From Lachnospiraceae bacterium (GTDB taxonomy: Bacteria > Bacillota > Clostridia > Lachnospirales > Lachnospiraceae), in the NCBI GenBank assembly GCA_024687655.1, contig JAILEN010000108.1, positions 1 to 54,609 on the forward strand: 54,609 nt of DNA, read 5' to 3'. The notes beneath the pieces were generated by a model. That model was not told where the DNA came from. It did not search any database and saw only the letters and a program-made list of their open reading frames with translations. The stretch's first letter is position 1, and every line of letters begins with the position of its first letter. The position numbers and the translations under genes were made by a program. Shown here one piece after another: positions 27,001 through 34,373 of the stretch.

Positions 27001-28836
27001 CTTGTTGCGCTTTATCTCGTTTCTCCTGCCCTTGAGCTGATTGTCACTAAGGCCGTTGTACTCCTTGGGGATGAGTGCCATGCTGGACTTGTCACGACTC
27101 ATCAGCATCTCGTCGATCCCGTTGTCCAAGGCGGCATTAAACTCGATTATGATGGATCTGAGCTGGTTTTTTAGTTCAGCGGGATCCTTTCCCACAGCCT
27201 CCAGGGGCAGCTTGTCAAAGAACTTATCCATAATGGATGGCGTATTTTGATCCTCCCTGAAGCTGTCCGCAAATATGGTTGCGAAAATGTCTGCGTGCTT
27301 CATCAGCATGAGGCGCATCCGCTCACCGGGCTTGGCCTGGACATCATCCGCCACCCAGGTTTCCTGGGAAAAGATAAGGTCCGCCGTCATGTCCTTGATC
27401 TGCTCTTCCTCCTGGGTAAATATCCACTTCTGGGCTTCCTTGTCATGTTCAGCCCCGTAGCCTATCTTCTTTACCGGCTTTGCGGTCTTGTACTCAACTA
27501 TGGAGTCAACATCCATGGCCTCCTTCATCATGGAAAATGAAGCCACCAGCTCCAGGGTCTCGTTGGTATTTATCTGCCTGCCTTCGATATCCGCATCTTT
27601 TAAGCACTTTTCAAGAGTCTTGAGGGCATCCTTAACGTCCATCCCCCTGGCCAGCTCTGTGGCAAGCCATCTGAGGGAGGTGTCGTTCATGTTGGAAAAG
27701 AAGGTGGCAGGCTTTTTGGTTTTAAGCTCCAGATAGCGTCCCAGCAAAGTGCTTGTCTTTTGAATGCCACCGGAATCCTTTATCTGGAATTCCCAGACCC
27801 CGTCAGGCCTTGCGCTGTCTATGATATCCAGCTCAGGTCTCTGTTCAAACAAAATCTCCGCCATATCCTCGGGATTCATGCGATCCTGCTCCTCCACCAT
27901 CTTTATGTCCAGATAGTTGATAAGGCCCGCCACATCCTCCTTCATGACTACGGAGCTGTCTCCGTGACCGAGGGAAATGGCGCCGTGCTCATCCTGAGAT
28001 ACCTTGATATATTCACCGTTTAGGTGTACAAAGGTGGCGTAGATCTTGCCGGGAGGAAAATCTTTAAGCTCCCTGCGAAGGGCCATGATATCGTCGGCGT
28101 ACTGCTTAGCCGCTTTTTTGTCCTTAATGGCGGTCTTGGATGGCTTAAACATCTTGACGGTATCAGCCAAAACCTTGTCCTTGGTGGTAGAGGTCTTTTC
28201 CCTTACAGGACCCATTTTTTCCTCGGGACCCTCACACAGTCTGTAGAGCCTGGCGGCATAGATGGCATCCTCCATATTTGTCACGCCCGTTTCCAGCCTG
28301 CCTGAGAGTATGAGCTCGGAAGCCTCAGCCACAAGAGCCGCCTCTCGCAAAAGCCTGTCCCTGTTTTTGATCACCAGCTCATATCTTATCCTGCCCACCT
28401 GTGATGAGGGCTTTCCCTTGGCACGGTACTCATCACAATGTCTGATGGCGGTAAGATATGCATCCATAAACTTGGACATATCGTTCTGTGAGAAGATGGG
28501 AACCTTACGATCGGTTTTATTCTCTGCGGGTTTGTTGGCTTCCTTTTTCAGAAGCTCCTCTATGATCATAAGGTCGGTCTTGACCGCCTTCATCTCCTTG
28601 CTGTCCCCAAAGGTCTTTCTGCTGTTGATAAGCTCCCTGGCCATCTCACGATCCGAAAGCTGTGTCTGACTGGCCATTTGGGCAGGATCGACATGCTCCT
28701 CCTTCTGGATCGTGTCCTCCTCCAGAATGGTCTGTGGCATCTCAACATATTCATCATTTATGTAGTCCTCATCTATATGGATGGAACCAAAGTCCACATT
28801 TACCGGAACCAACTGTTTGTTCTGAAAATCTTCCAT
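24028..28836 (-). CDS. Giant protein with ABC1/UbiB-type atypical kinase domain (1602 aa)
   Basis: Soluble protein of 1602 aa. The middle (about 780-1150) is an ABC1/UbiB-family atypical kinase. AGPLFQKILQ (791-800) is a variant of the family KxGQ motif (K797, Q800). The Ala-rich nucleotide loop GAASVGQTF (855-863) and VVVKLLKPD with K882 follow. EEELDLTIEARN is 925-936. The catalytic loop HGDLHAGN has D1075 and N1080, and DFG has D1092. All key residues are kept, so ATP binding or hydrolysis is likely. The kinase is interrupted by a coiled-coil insert (985-1050). Ordinary family members have about 450-550 aa; here 780 helical residues precede and 450 coiled-coil residues follow, of no known family. 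No membrane segment is seen, unlike UbiB. It is the third gene of the large operon. Substrate and role are unknown. Confidence 0.9.
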   Translation of the reverse strand: MEDFQNKQLVPVNVDFGSIHIDEDYINDEYVEMPQTILEEDTIQKEEHVDPAQMASQTQLSDREMARELINSRKTFGDSKEMKAVKTDLMIIEELLKKEANKPAENKTDRKVPIFSQNDMSKFMDAYLTAIRHCDEYRAKGKPSSQVGRIRYELVIKNRDRLLREAALVAEASELILSGRLETGVTNMEDAIYAARLYRLCEGPEEKMGPVREKTSTTKDKVLADTVKMFKPSKTAIKDKKAAKQYADDIMALRRELKDFPPGKIYATFVHLNGEYIKVSQDEHGAISLGHGDSSVVMKEDVAGLINYLDIKMVEEQDRMNPEDMAEILFEQRPELDIIDSARPDGVWEFQIKDSGGIQKTSTLLGRYLELKTKKPATFFSNMNDTSLRWLATELARGMDVKDALKTLEKCLKDADIEGRQINTNETLELVASFSMMKEAMDVDSIVEYKTAKPVKKIGYGAEHDKEAQKWIFTQEEEQIKDMTADLIFSQETWVADDVQAKPGERMRLMLMKHADIFATIFADSFREDQNTPSIMDKFFDKLPLEAVGKDPAELKNQLRSIIIEFNAALDNGIDEMLMSRDKSSMALIPKEYNGLSDNQLKGRRNEIKRNKTVVLALLNLALSSKNKMVMKELKAMDASIEKMVKSFSNDIQDTITQKTNDVFGSDDGPQVDRIADLKDPNEKGITPQEKKARIKAGEKALNKMMEDALKGETGQGRFVKIIFNQYFKEADPLDQRCMLASAIKNMGPKKKLPEYPKDATEEQKKAIDEQIESIHTEEAGEYLGGILKGAGPLFQKILQGLPAAGMHPSIARALDDMKSKLAPIPEEIVKAQLLGMVQRSKGKITKIKVDRALGAASVGQTFLCKIYGPNLPEEGKDVVVKLLKPDVRNRMMREKKVMLECARQTDESHGMEATYLGQLSRIEEELDLTIEARNVVEGNEVYDAKEGEEFKGVSSMKLNDLIDPTVNSMVLEKAPGETVDRYIKELQQEIEELKAQMQPTEEERKAGSVKKDATPEEIERVNAIRLNYTRRVVRIHEELITKLESLMKRQKYMTAMADKWVTEGIFREGFYHGDLHAGNIMVDDNGATLIDFGNATKLSEKQQVEVTRMVGAAAVGDAEGFRDGLHALIKPEFEPVYKAQKKKLTDELKRIFSCGDKNCAGQRVAVALLKAQELGLEVPSAIFNFSQCQIRLQNTIDTMNNTVDTIGDTLREINKTLLFTCNPVADFYTRAQTMRFAATYLDMGVAAQGDQTQELNKEKASELFARSYENIFSEADFFSMMEEKDVENFLNTSKSAPTLMKQLGEMEEDMAKVRKILDTKVNELIERKAQKGEEAVKGEDLLPTEEVGNMYAEVENALKPLGRILAKQQYKDELRVYIKEISSDIASGKYKTADEVKASEAYAGHMHRFDASIQKAKDIEAKYNAIIEKKDKATEEEKKDLVKVLTVFNNENRPFLDNSPLGNLLNEMVKTGKTTREKEIRNRIDQEIRMISEEDEQLGEEIASKYKEFRQDQDAGAEYFKLYEEIVGLYRLLAKVSEKKAAKPLENMQQICKMGQPATFVDVMGNTIVNNLSTSFARLGFFTAISYEKKLSEKEPREGTN

Positions 28837-28865
28837 AACCTATACCCCTTTAAATCTGTCTGAAC

Positions 28866-29903
28866 TCAGCTTCTCCCCGGATTCTCCTGCATCAGGAAAT
28901 CCTTATCTTCATCGATCATCTCCAACATAAGGTCCGCAAAATGCGGATCGAATTGTGTTCCCTTTCCCTTGACTATTTCCTCTCTCACCGTCGCCTGATC
29001 CATTGCCCTTCGGTAGCTTCGGTTACTGGTCATGGCGTCATATGAATCAGCAACCGCTATGATCCTGGCCTCCTCAGGAATATCCTCTCCCTTTAACCCG
29101 TCGGGATAGCCTGTACCGTCATATTTTTCGTGATGCCATCTGGCCCCGGTGACCAGCGATGGCATTTCCTTGATATTTTTAAGGATCCTGGCGCCCATCA
29201 CGGGATGATCCTTGATCCTCTCGAACTCCTCCTCATCCAGGCGGGCCGGCTTGTTGATCACCGCATCCGGTACGCCGATCTTTCCAACGTCATGCAAAAG
29301 TCCCATCATGTAGATCTCATTAAGCTTTTTCTCCGGATATCCATGCCTTTTTGCCAGAATCCTGGAATACTCCGCAACCCTTCCGGAATGACCGTTGGTA
29401 TAGGTGTCCTTGGCGTCAATGGCCTCTGCCAGGGTCTGCACCACGTGGAGAGAAAGCCTCTCGTTCTCCTTGGTCTTTTTTTCAACCTCCGTCTCCAGAT
29501 CCATCTGCAGCCGCACCAGCTCTATGGTATGCCGTACCCGAAGCACCAAAACCTCCGGTACAAAGGGCTTTTTGATAAAGTCCATGGCTCCTAGCTTCAG
29601 TCCCTTGGTCTCTGACTCCTCATTTTCATCCGCTGTCAAAAAGATCACTGGGATCTCACCCACGGAATCCGTCATTCCTGATGCCCTTTCCTGTTCCCTC
29701 AGCTTACTGAGGGTCTCGAAACCGTCCATGCCCGGCATCATCACATCCAGAAGCACCAGGTCAGGCCTGTTGTCCTTCATGAATTCCAGCAGAGTCTCTC
29801 CCGATTTCAGGGCCGAGACCCTCATGCTGTTTTTTGATAGGATGTGACCGGCCATCTTCAGGTTGGCCATATCATCATCCACAACTACTATCCAGTATGC
29901 CAT
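28866..29903 (-). CDS. Response regulator with HD-GYP c-di-GMP phosphodiesterase domain
   Basis: Protein of 345 aa. The receiver domain (1-125) has phospho-acceptor D53 in LLDVMMPGMDG and KKPF near 111. A short coiled-coil linker (130-150) precedes the HD-GYP domain (155-335), with HDVGKIG (H204, D205), KDHPVMGARIL, HHEKYDGTGYPDG (GYP at 265-267) and AVADSYDAMTSNRSYR. The metal and GYP residues are complete, so c-di-GMP hydrolysis to pGpG or GMP controlled by phosphorylation is expected. It lies 12 bp after the REC-Hpt gene and 29 bp before the giant kinase gene. Likely phosphodonors are the hybrid kinase and the REC-Hpt protein encoded in the same operon. Confidence 0.95.
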   Translation of the reverse strand: MAYWIVVVDDDMANLKMAGHILSKNSMRVSALKSGETLLEFMKDNRPDLVLLDVMMPGMDGFETLSKLREQERASGMTDSVGEIPVIFLTADENEESETKGLKLGAMDFIKKPFVPEVLVLRVRHTIELVRLQMDLETEVEKKTKENERLSLHVVQTLAEAIDAKDTYTNGHSGRVAEYSRILAKRHGYPEKKLNEIYMMGLLHDVGKIGVPDAVINKPARLDEEEFERIKDHPVMGARILKNIKEMPSLVTGARWHHEKYDGTGYPDGLKGEDIPEEARIIAVADSYDAMTSNRSYRRAMDQATVREEIVKGKGTQFDPHFADLMLEMIDEDKDFLMQENPGRS

Positions 29904-29915
29904 ATTCTCTCCTTT

Positions 29916-31610
29916 TTATCCGACTTTACCCGTCATAAAGAATGTGTTTATACGGTCTATCAGAGTACTTTTATCTATGCTCTTAAGCAGGTACCCGTTG
30001 GGTGCCAGCTCCAAAACCCTGGTTACGCTCTCCCGGTCCTGACTCCCCGTCAAAAAGATGACCGAGATATTGGCAGTGCTCTCATCGGATCTGATGTATT
30101 CCAAAAACTTGGGGCCGTCCGTAACAGGCATCTCATAATCCAAAAGGATCAGATCCGGCTTTTTCCTGTCAACCGAGCTCATGGCATCCACTGCCGAATT
30201 GGCCACGGCGATCTCATACAGTCCTCCCAGCCAGTGCTCCACGGTGGAAGTGTATATCTCGTCATCATCCACTATGAGGATCCTGTGCCTCAGTCGGCTC
30301 ATCACCTCATAGTTGTCAAAGTAGTAGTTGACGCTCTTCATGAATACGTCAATCTCCAGCGGGAGATTATGCCAGGCGTTGATGTAGTTTTCACCCATCT
30401 CGTTTTTTACGTATTCGTAGTCGTTGCTCTCTCCCACCAGCATCAGGCCCTTGCCCATCTCCACGCATTTTTCCTTGAGGAAGGTCAGAATATCTATACG
30501 AGAATATATGTAATCGTCCATGTTGTAGATGACCAGCTCAGCATCGATGACCTTAATTGCGGCGACATCCGGGATGGGAGGACATTTGTCCACACTGTAT
30601 CTGCCGGCTGTCAGATGATTGATTATGGCCCTGGTGGTGATATTCTCCTTACTGGTGATGAGCAGTATGGTTTTTCTCAGCCCCTCAGGCTCATATTCGA
30701 TCTTTTCAAATTCAACCTTGGGCTTGTCCACCAGATGACGGTCCAAAAGGGTGATGACATCGGAGTATGACTTCATAAAGTCATCGTGATCAACCTTGAT
30801 GGCCTCCTCATCACCATTGTTGCAGGCCTTTTCCATGAACTCCGCATAATGTGAGAGCTTGTCAGCCCCTATGATGGCGGCGGCGCTTTTTAGCGAATGG
30901 GTGAGCATCCCGTAATTATTGATGTCCATTTCCTCGTAGGCCTTCTGGAGCTGCATGGTCTTGGTCACACCCATGTCCTTGAAAATATGGAGAGTATCGA
31001 AGTAATCCTCCTCCGATCCGTTGATCCTGATCCCCTCTTCATAGTCGATGAGGTCGGAGTCCTGTATCCATATGGGGCCGTTGTCCACAGGTGGTGCCTG
31101 GGCTGCTGCGGTACTGTAGAACATCTCCTCGATGGCCTTGGCATCAAGTACCTCTCCACCGGTAGAGGAGGTATCCGCCACCGGAGTCTCAGGTGCTTTT
31201 GCAGGCTCGGGCGGTGGAGCTGCTACCTTGGCCTTATTGGTCCCCGGCAGAAAACGCTCCATGATATTCTCCATGGAACCCTTTTCAATGGGCTTTTTCA
31301 TGTATGCGGAAAAGCCTGCGTCCAGGTACAGTTCCTCTGCATTATCAATGGGATTGGCCGTAAGCGCGACAAAAGGCGTGTAGGTGTTGGGGCTGTATTC
31401 CATGGACTGGACGTTGGTGAGGACCTCCATGCCGGACATGTTGGGCATGATATGATCCAAAAAGATCAGGTCGAACTGCTCCTCCTCCAATACTGACAGA
31501 GCTGTCAGTCCGTCCTCAAGCAGCTTCACCTCTACGTCATAGTCGTTCATCAGCTTGGAAAACAGCTTTCTGTTTATTTTTTCATCATCTACATATAATA
31601 TTTTTTTCAT
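29916..31610 (-). CDS. Multidomain phosphorelay protein: REC-Hpt-pseudoREC-REC
   Basis: Protein of 564 aa from the chosen start. REC1 (1-120) has DDEK and phospho-acceptor D52 in LIFLDHIMPNMSG. A Pro/Ala linker (130-150) leads to an Hpt domain with H238 in LTHSLKSAAAIIGADKL. A receiver-like domain without clear acidic pocket (about 310-425; KTILLITSKEN) follows, then a final REC (430-564; ILIVDDDEIY, LILLDYEMPVTDG). No DNA-binding output is present, so it works as a phosphate shuttle or hub. I start at the ATG at 31610 because AGGAAAG lies 6 bp upstream; an in-frame ATG at 31637 has no good ribosome site. It is the first gene of the nine-gene operon and faces the tandem-repeat operator. Confidence 0.92.
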   Translation of the reverse strand: MKKILYVDDEKINRKLFSKLMNDYDVEVKLLEDGLTALSVLEEEQFDLIFLDHIMPNMSGMEVLTNVQSMEYSPNTYTPFVALTANPIDNAEELYLDAGFSAYMKKPIEKGSMENIMERFLPGTNKAKVAAPPPEPAKAPETPVADTSSTGGEVLDAKAIEEMFYSTAAAQAPPVDNGPIWIQDSDLIDYEEGIRINGSEEDYFDTLHIFKDMGVTKTMQLQKAYEEMDINNYGMLTHSLKSAAAIIGADKLSHYAEFMEKACNNGDEEAIKVDHDDFMKSYSDVITLLDRHLVDKPKVEFEKIEYEPEGLRKTILLITSKENITTRAIINHLTAGRYSVDKCPPIPDVAAIKVIDAELVIYNMDDYIYSRIDILTFLKEKCVEMGKGLMLVGESNDYEYVKNEMGENYINAWHNLPLEIDVFMKSVNYYFDNYEVMSRLRHRILIVDDDEIYTSTVEHWLGGLYEIAVANSAVDAMSSVDRKKPDLILLDYEMPVTDGPKFLEYIRSDESTANISVIFLTGSQDRESVTRVLELAPNGYLLKSIDKSTLIDRINTFFMTGKVG

Positions 31611-31692
31611 ATGATACTTTCCTGTAATGATATCCATTATTTCCGATTTTCACTTTTCGTATTCTAGCAGTTTTCATTTTCCAAAAAAAGTC

Positions 31693-31734
31693 AAACGGCA
31701 CGAACGTCATTTTAAACGTCACGAATGGCATTTT
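31693..31734. promoter_or_regulatory. Tandem 21-bp operator, candidate LytTR binding site
   Basis: Two adjacent 21-bp units (31693-31713 and 31714-31734) each hold two 9-mers. They are AACGGCACG (31694), AACGTCATT (31703), AACGTCACG (31715) and AATGGCATT (31724), consensus AAYGKCAYK. Matching halves repeat with a 21-bp period, that is 9-bp elements with 12-bp gaps on the same face of DNA, the layout known for LytTR regulators. On the other strand they read as GMCRTTYRW, close to published LytTR sites. It lies 22 bp upstream of the -35 of the LytTR gene and beside the start of the divergent large operon. Confidence 0.65.
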
Positions 31735-31756
31735 TTCTTGATTTTTCTTCGGTTTT

Positions 31757-31784
31757 TTGGCAAAATATTTGATGGGCCTATTAT
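31757..31784 (+). promoter_or_regulatory. Promoter of the LytTR regulator-dacF operon
   Basis: TTGGCA (31757-31762), 16-bp spacer, TATTAT (31779-31784), then AGGAGG (31795-31800) 9 bp before the ATG, giving a short leader of about 20 nt. The tandem operator ends 22 bp upstream of the -35, a typical activator position. On the opposite strand a TTGACT (31694-31689) overlaps the operator edge and TAGAAT (31666-31661) follows at a poor 22-bp spacing, so the large operon may need an activator. Confidence 0.55.
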
Positions 31785-31809
31785 AGAAGCCCTTAGGAGG
31801 CAAAACCCT

Positions 31810-32544
31810 ATGAACATCGCCGTGGTAGACGACCTTAAGGCTGATTCACGACGCCTTAAGCTGGTTTTGGATACATATGCTGCCGACCACCACCTCAGCT
31901 TTGATGTGACCACATTTTCAAGCGCTGAGGATTTTTTGGTGAACTATGTCCCCATGTCTTTTTCCGTGATATTCATGGACATCTATATGACGGGACTTAC
32001 AGGCATCGATGCGGCCCGCATAGTTCGCAAAAAAAGCGATGACGCCATCATCGTATTTCTTACCTCCAGCGGAGACCACATGCTTGAGGCATTTGATGTC
32101 CATGCCTACGGCTACATGCTCAAGCCTGCCGATTACAGGGATCTGGTCAGCGATGTGGAAAAGATCATGGACGATATCATGCGTTCCATGCCCACAGGGG
32201 ACCGCTCCCTTTCATTTTCCTACAACAGACAAAACTTTGGGCTGGCGTATTCTGATATCGTCTGCATAAAAAGCGACAGCCACAATATCGAGATCACCTC
32301 GGCTTCCGGCGAGGTCTACAGACCCCGGCTGGCGTTTTCCGCCATTTCAGAGAGACTTTCCGACGATAAGCGGTTTTTACTTATCAACCGCGGCATCATG
32401 GTCAACATGGACTATATCACAGATTTTACTGACGAGGCCTGCGTCCTTTCCGGCGATATCAGGCTTCCCCTCAATGTGAAGAAGCGCAGGCAGCTTGACA
32501 TGGTCTGGCAGAACTACAGCCTTTTGGAAAAGCAAAACGATTAA
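31810..32544 (+). CDS. LytTR-family DNA-binding response regulator
   Basis: Response regulator of 244 aa. The receiver (1-120) has D57 in VIFMDIYMTGLTG and the late KPAD segment. The LytTR DNA-binding domain (145-240) shows DIVCIKSDSHNIEITSASGE, RFLLINRGIMVNMDYITDF and LPLNVKKRRQL. LytTR regulators in Firmicutes often control cell-surface, peptide or competence functions and bind direct repeats. I start at the ATG at 31810, with AGGAGG 9 bp upstream and the receiver beginning at residue 2; a longer in-frame extension from 31627 would run through the operator and promoter. No partner histidine kinase of the AgrC type is adjacent. dacF follows 13 bp later. Confidence 0.93.
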   Translation: MNIAVVDDLKADSRRLKLVLDTYAADHHLSFDVTTFSSAEDFLVNYVPMSFSVIFMDIYMTGLTGIDAARIVRKKSDDAIIVFLTSSGDHMLEAFDVHAYGYMLKPADYRDLVSDVEKIMDDIMRSMPTGDRSLSFSYNRQNFGLAYSDIVCIKSDSHNIEITSASGEVYRPRLAFSAISERLSDDKRFLLINRGIMVNMDYITDFTDEACVLSGDIRLPLNVKKRRQLDMVWQNYSLLEKQND

Positions 32545-32557
32545 CAGGGTTTCTGTA

Positions 32558-33967
32558 ATGAACAGATTATTTTTTAAACGATCATTTTCCATATTCTTTT
32601 CTCTGTTGCTTGTGATATTATGCACGGTTTCGCCCTGCCTTGCCGTATCGGCAGCGGATCACTGGCCCTCCGGCATAGAGGTCATGAGCAACTCCGCCAT
32701 TGTCATGGACGCAGATACGGGCACGGTGCTTTTTGAGAAAAATGCCGACGAGATACACTATCCCGCCAGTATCACCAAGCTTTTGACCGGACTTATCGCA
32801 GTGGAAAATTCAGAACCGGATGAGATCGTCACCTTTTCCAGGGAGGCGGTGGCAGAGAGCTATGGCGGTACCTCCAGTATTGCCCGGGATGTGGGCGAAA
32901 AGATGACCATGGAACAGTGCCTGTACGGCATGATGCTGGAAAGCGCCAACGAATGTGCCTACGCCATCGGTGAGCATATCGGCGGAGATATGGACCACTT
33001 TGTTTCCATGATGAACACCCGTGCCAGGGAGCTGGGCTGCACCAACACCCATTTTACCAATCCCAACGGACTGCCTGACGAGGAGCATGTCACCACTGCC
33101 CGGGATATGGCCATCATCGGCAGGGCGGTGATCAACAATGAGAGGATCGCCAGGATAGTGGGTACCAAAACATATGTGATCCCTCCCACCAACAAGCATG
33201 AGGACGAGACCTATCTCAACAACCACCACTCCATGCTGAACTATTATCACACCAGCCGTTATCTCTATGACGGCTGTCTGGGCGGCAAGACCGGATACAC
33301 CGTAGCTGCCAACAACACCCTGGTGACCTTTGCACGCCGGGACAACATGACTCTTGTATGCTGCGTCATGCAGGCTGACAGACCTAATCACTACGAGGAT
33401 ACGGTGAATCTTTTCGATTATTGCTTTGATAATTTCCAGACTCTGGATATTGCAGATAATGACGGGCTTTTCACCAACCAGAAGAGCAAGAGTGTAGGCT
33501 CTCTCGCCAGGAATATGGATATGAGTACGGTACATGCAGTGGGCACGGTGATCATCCCCAAGACCGCTGACTTCTCCGATACACAGCACGAGATCTCTCC
33601 TGCTGATGAGGTTACGGATGGCATTATCGCCAGGCTGGACTACACCTATGGGGATAGAATTGTGGGAGGAGGTTATCTGATCTACGAGCCGGATGAGCTT
33701 ACCCCATATCCCTTCCACAGCGAGGCGGAGGCATCAGGGGAGGAAAAGACCTTCCGGGTAGATATCAGATTGATCCTGTTGATCGCCGGTGTCGTACTGG
33801 TTGTGATCGTTTTAGTTACCATCATAGTTAAGAAATCCGGCGAATTTGTCAGGGAAAAGCCCAGACGTAAAAGGGATAATGACCGTCCGCTTATTGAGCA
33901 GCCCCAGGCTCCCCCTGCCAAACACAAGACACGTACCATATACAGACGCCGACGCAAGCGCCGGTAG
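32558..33967 (+). CDS. dacF: D-alanyl-D-alanine carboxypeptidase (PBP5/DacF-type)
   Basis: Penicillin-binding protein of 469 aa that removes the terminal D-Ala from peptidoglycan stem peptides outside the membrane. A signal peptide (residues 1-33, ending SAA) is followed by the peptidase S11 domain with SxxK motif SITK (71-74), SAN (in ESANECAYAIG), and KTG in GGKTGYT. A second membrane segment near 410-430 anchors the C-terminus, leaving a roughly 45-residue cytoplasmic tail unusually rich in Arg and Lys (ending RRRRKRR). Standard DacF has an amphipathic anchor rather than such a tail. It is co-transcribed with the LytTR regulator, and a strong terminator follows. Confidence 0.95.
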   Translation: MNRLFFKRSFSIFFSLLLVILCTVSPCLAVSAADHWPSGIEVMSNSAIVMDADTGTVLFEKNADEIHYPASITKLLTGLIAVENSEPDEIVTFSREAVAESYGGTSSIARDVGEKMTMEQCLYGMMLESANECAYAIGEHIGGDMDHFVSMMNTRARELGCTNTHFTNPNGLPDEEHVTTARDMAIIGRAVINNERIARIVGTKTYVIPPTNKHEDETYLNNHHSMLNYYHTSRYLYDGCLGGKTGYTVAANNTLVTFARRDNMTLVCCVMQADRPNHYEDTVNLFDYCFDNFQTLDIADNDGLFTNQKSKSVGSLARNMDMSTVHAVGTVIIPKTADFSDTQHEISPADEVTDGIIARLDYTYGDRIVGGGYLIYEPDELTPYPFHSEAEASGEEKTFRVDIRLILLIAGVVLVVIVLVTIIVKKSGEFVREKPRRKRDNDRPLIEQPQAPPAKHKTRTIYRRRRKRR

Positions 33968-33984
33968 TTAAAAGGTTGTATTAG

Positions 33985-34019
33985 ACGGGCACTCCATAAG
34001 TGACCATGGGCCCGTTTTC
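33985..34019 (+). terminator. Terminator of the LytTR-dacF operon
   Basis: ACGGGC (33985-33990) pairs with GCCCGT (34010-34015) around a 19-nt loop, followed by TTTTCT. It lies 18 bp after the dacF stop and before the convergent gene that ends at 34026. Confidence 0.65.
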
Positions 34020-34025
34020 TATGAT

Positions 34026-34373
34026 TTACAGTGATGAGCATTGATGTATAAGTATGCCATCACTGGGTGCGACCTCCACAAACAGGCTTTTTCCAAAATA
34101 ATCCCTTATTTCTCCCAGCTTTTCTCCCCTTGTAAAATGATCCCCCACCTTCTTTTCGGGATACCAGCATCCTGTACAGGGGGCATCATCGCTGTACTCC
34201 GAAAGCTCTGTTTTTTCATAGGTGATGTAATCTCCATCAAGCATGACCAGATATCGCATGATATTTCTGACATCAGCCTTGTCTTTTTCGATCTCCTCCC
34301 TGGAAAAGAGAGAAAGCTGCGCCGGATCAAGCTCGTGGCCTGCTATGGAAGTTATATTCTTATGATCCGTCAT
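34026..34373 (-). pseudogene. C-terminal fragment of an aspartoacylase/AstE-like M14 deacylase
   Basis: A 115-residue frame without a clear ribosome site. KADVRNIMRYLVMLDGD resembles the end of the catalytic domain of AspA/AstE-type zinc deacylases. CTGCWYPEKKVGDHFTRGEK then LGEIRDYFGKSLFVEVAPSDGILIH resembles their C-terminal barrel-sandwich (biotinyl-like) domain. The zinc-binding and catalytic residues of the first two thirds are missing, and a TAG lies five codons upstream in frame. The 174 bp upstream contain no recognisable remainder, so the front of the gene was probably deleted. It could instead be a small stand-alone binding domain. No terminal relation to its membrane-protein neighbours is apparent. 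Confidence 0.6.

Noticed and set aside
13079-31610. Prophage, integrative element or secretion system
   Set aside because: No integrase, structural, portal, secretion ATPase or attachment-site features; composition does not differ visibly from neighbours.
31627-31809. N-terminal extension of the LytTR regulator
   Set aside because: It would run through the tandem operator and promoter; the ATG at 31810 has AGGAGG and begins the receiver domain.
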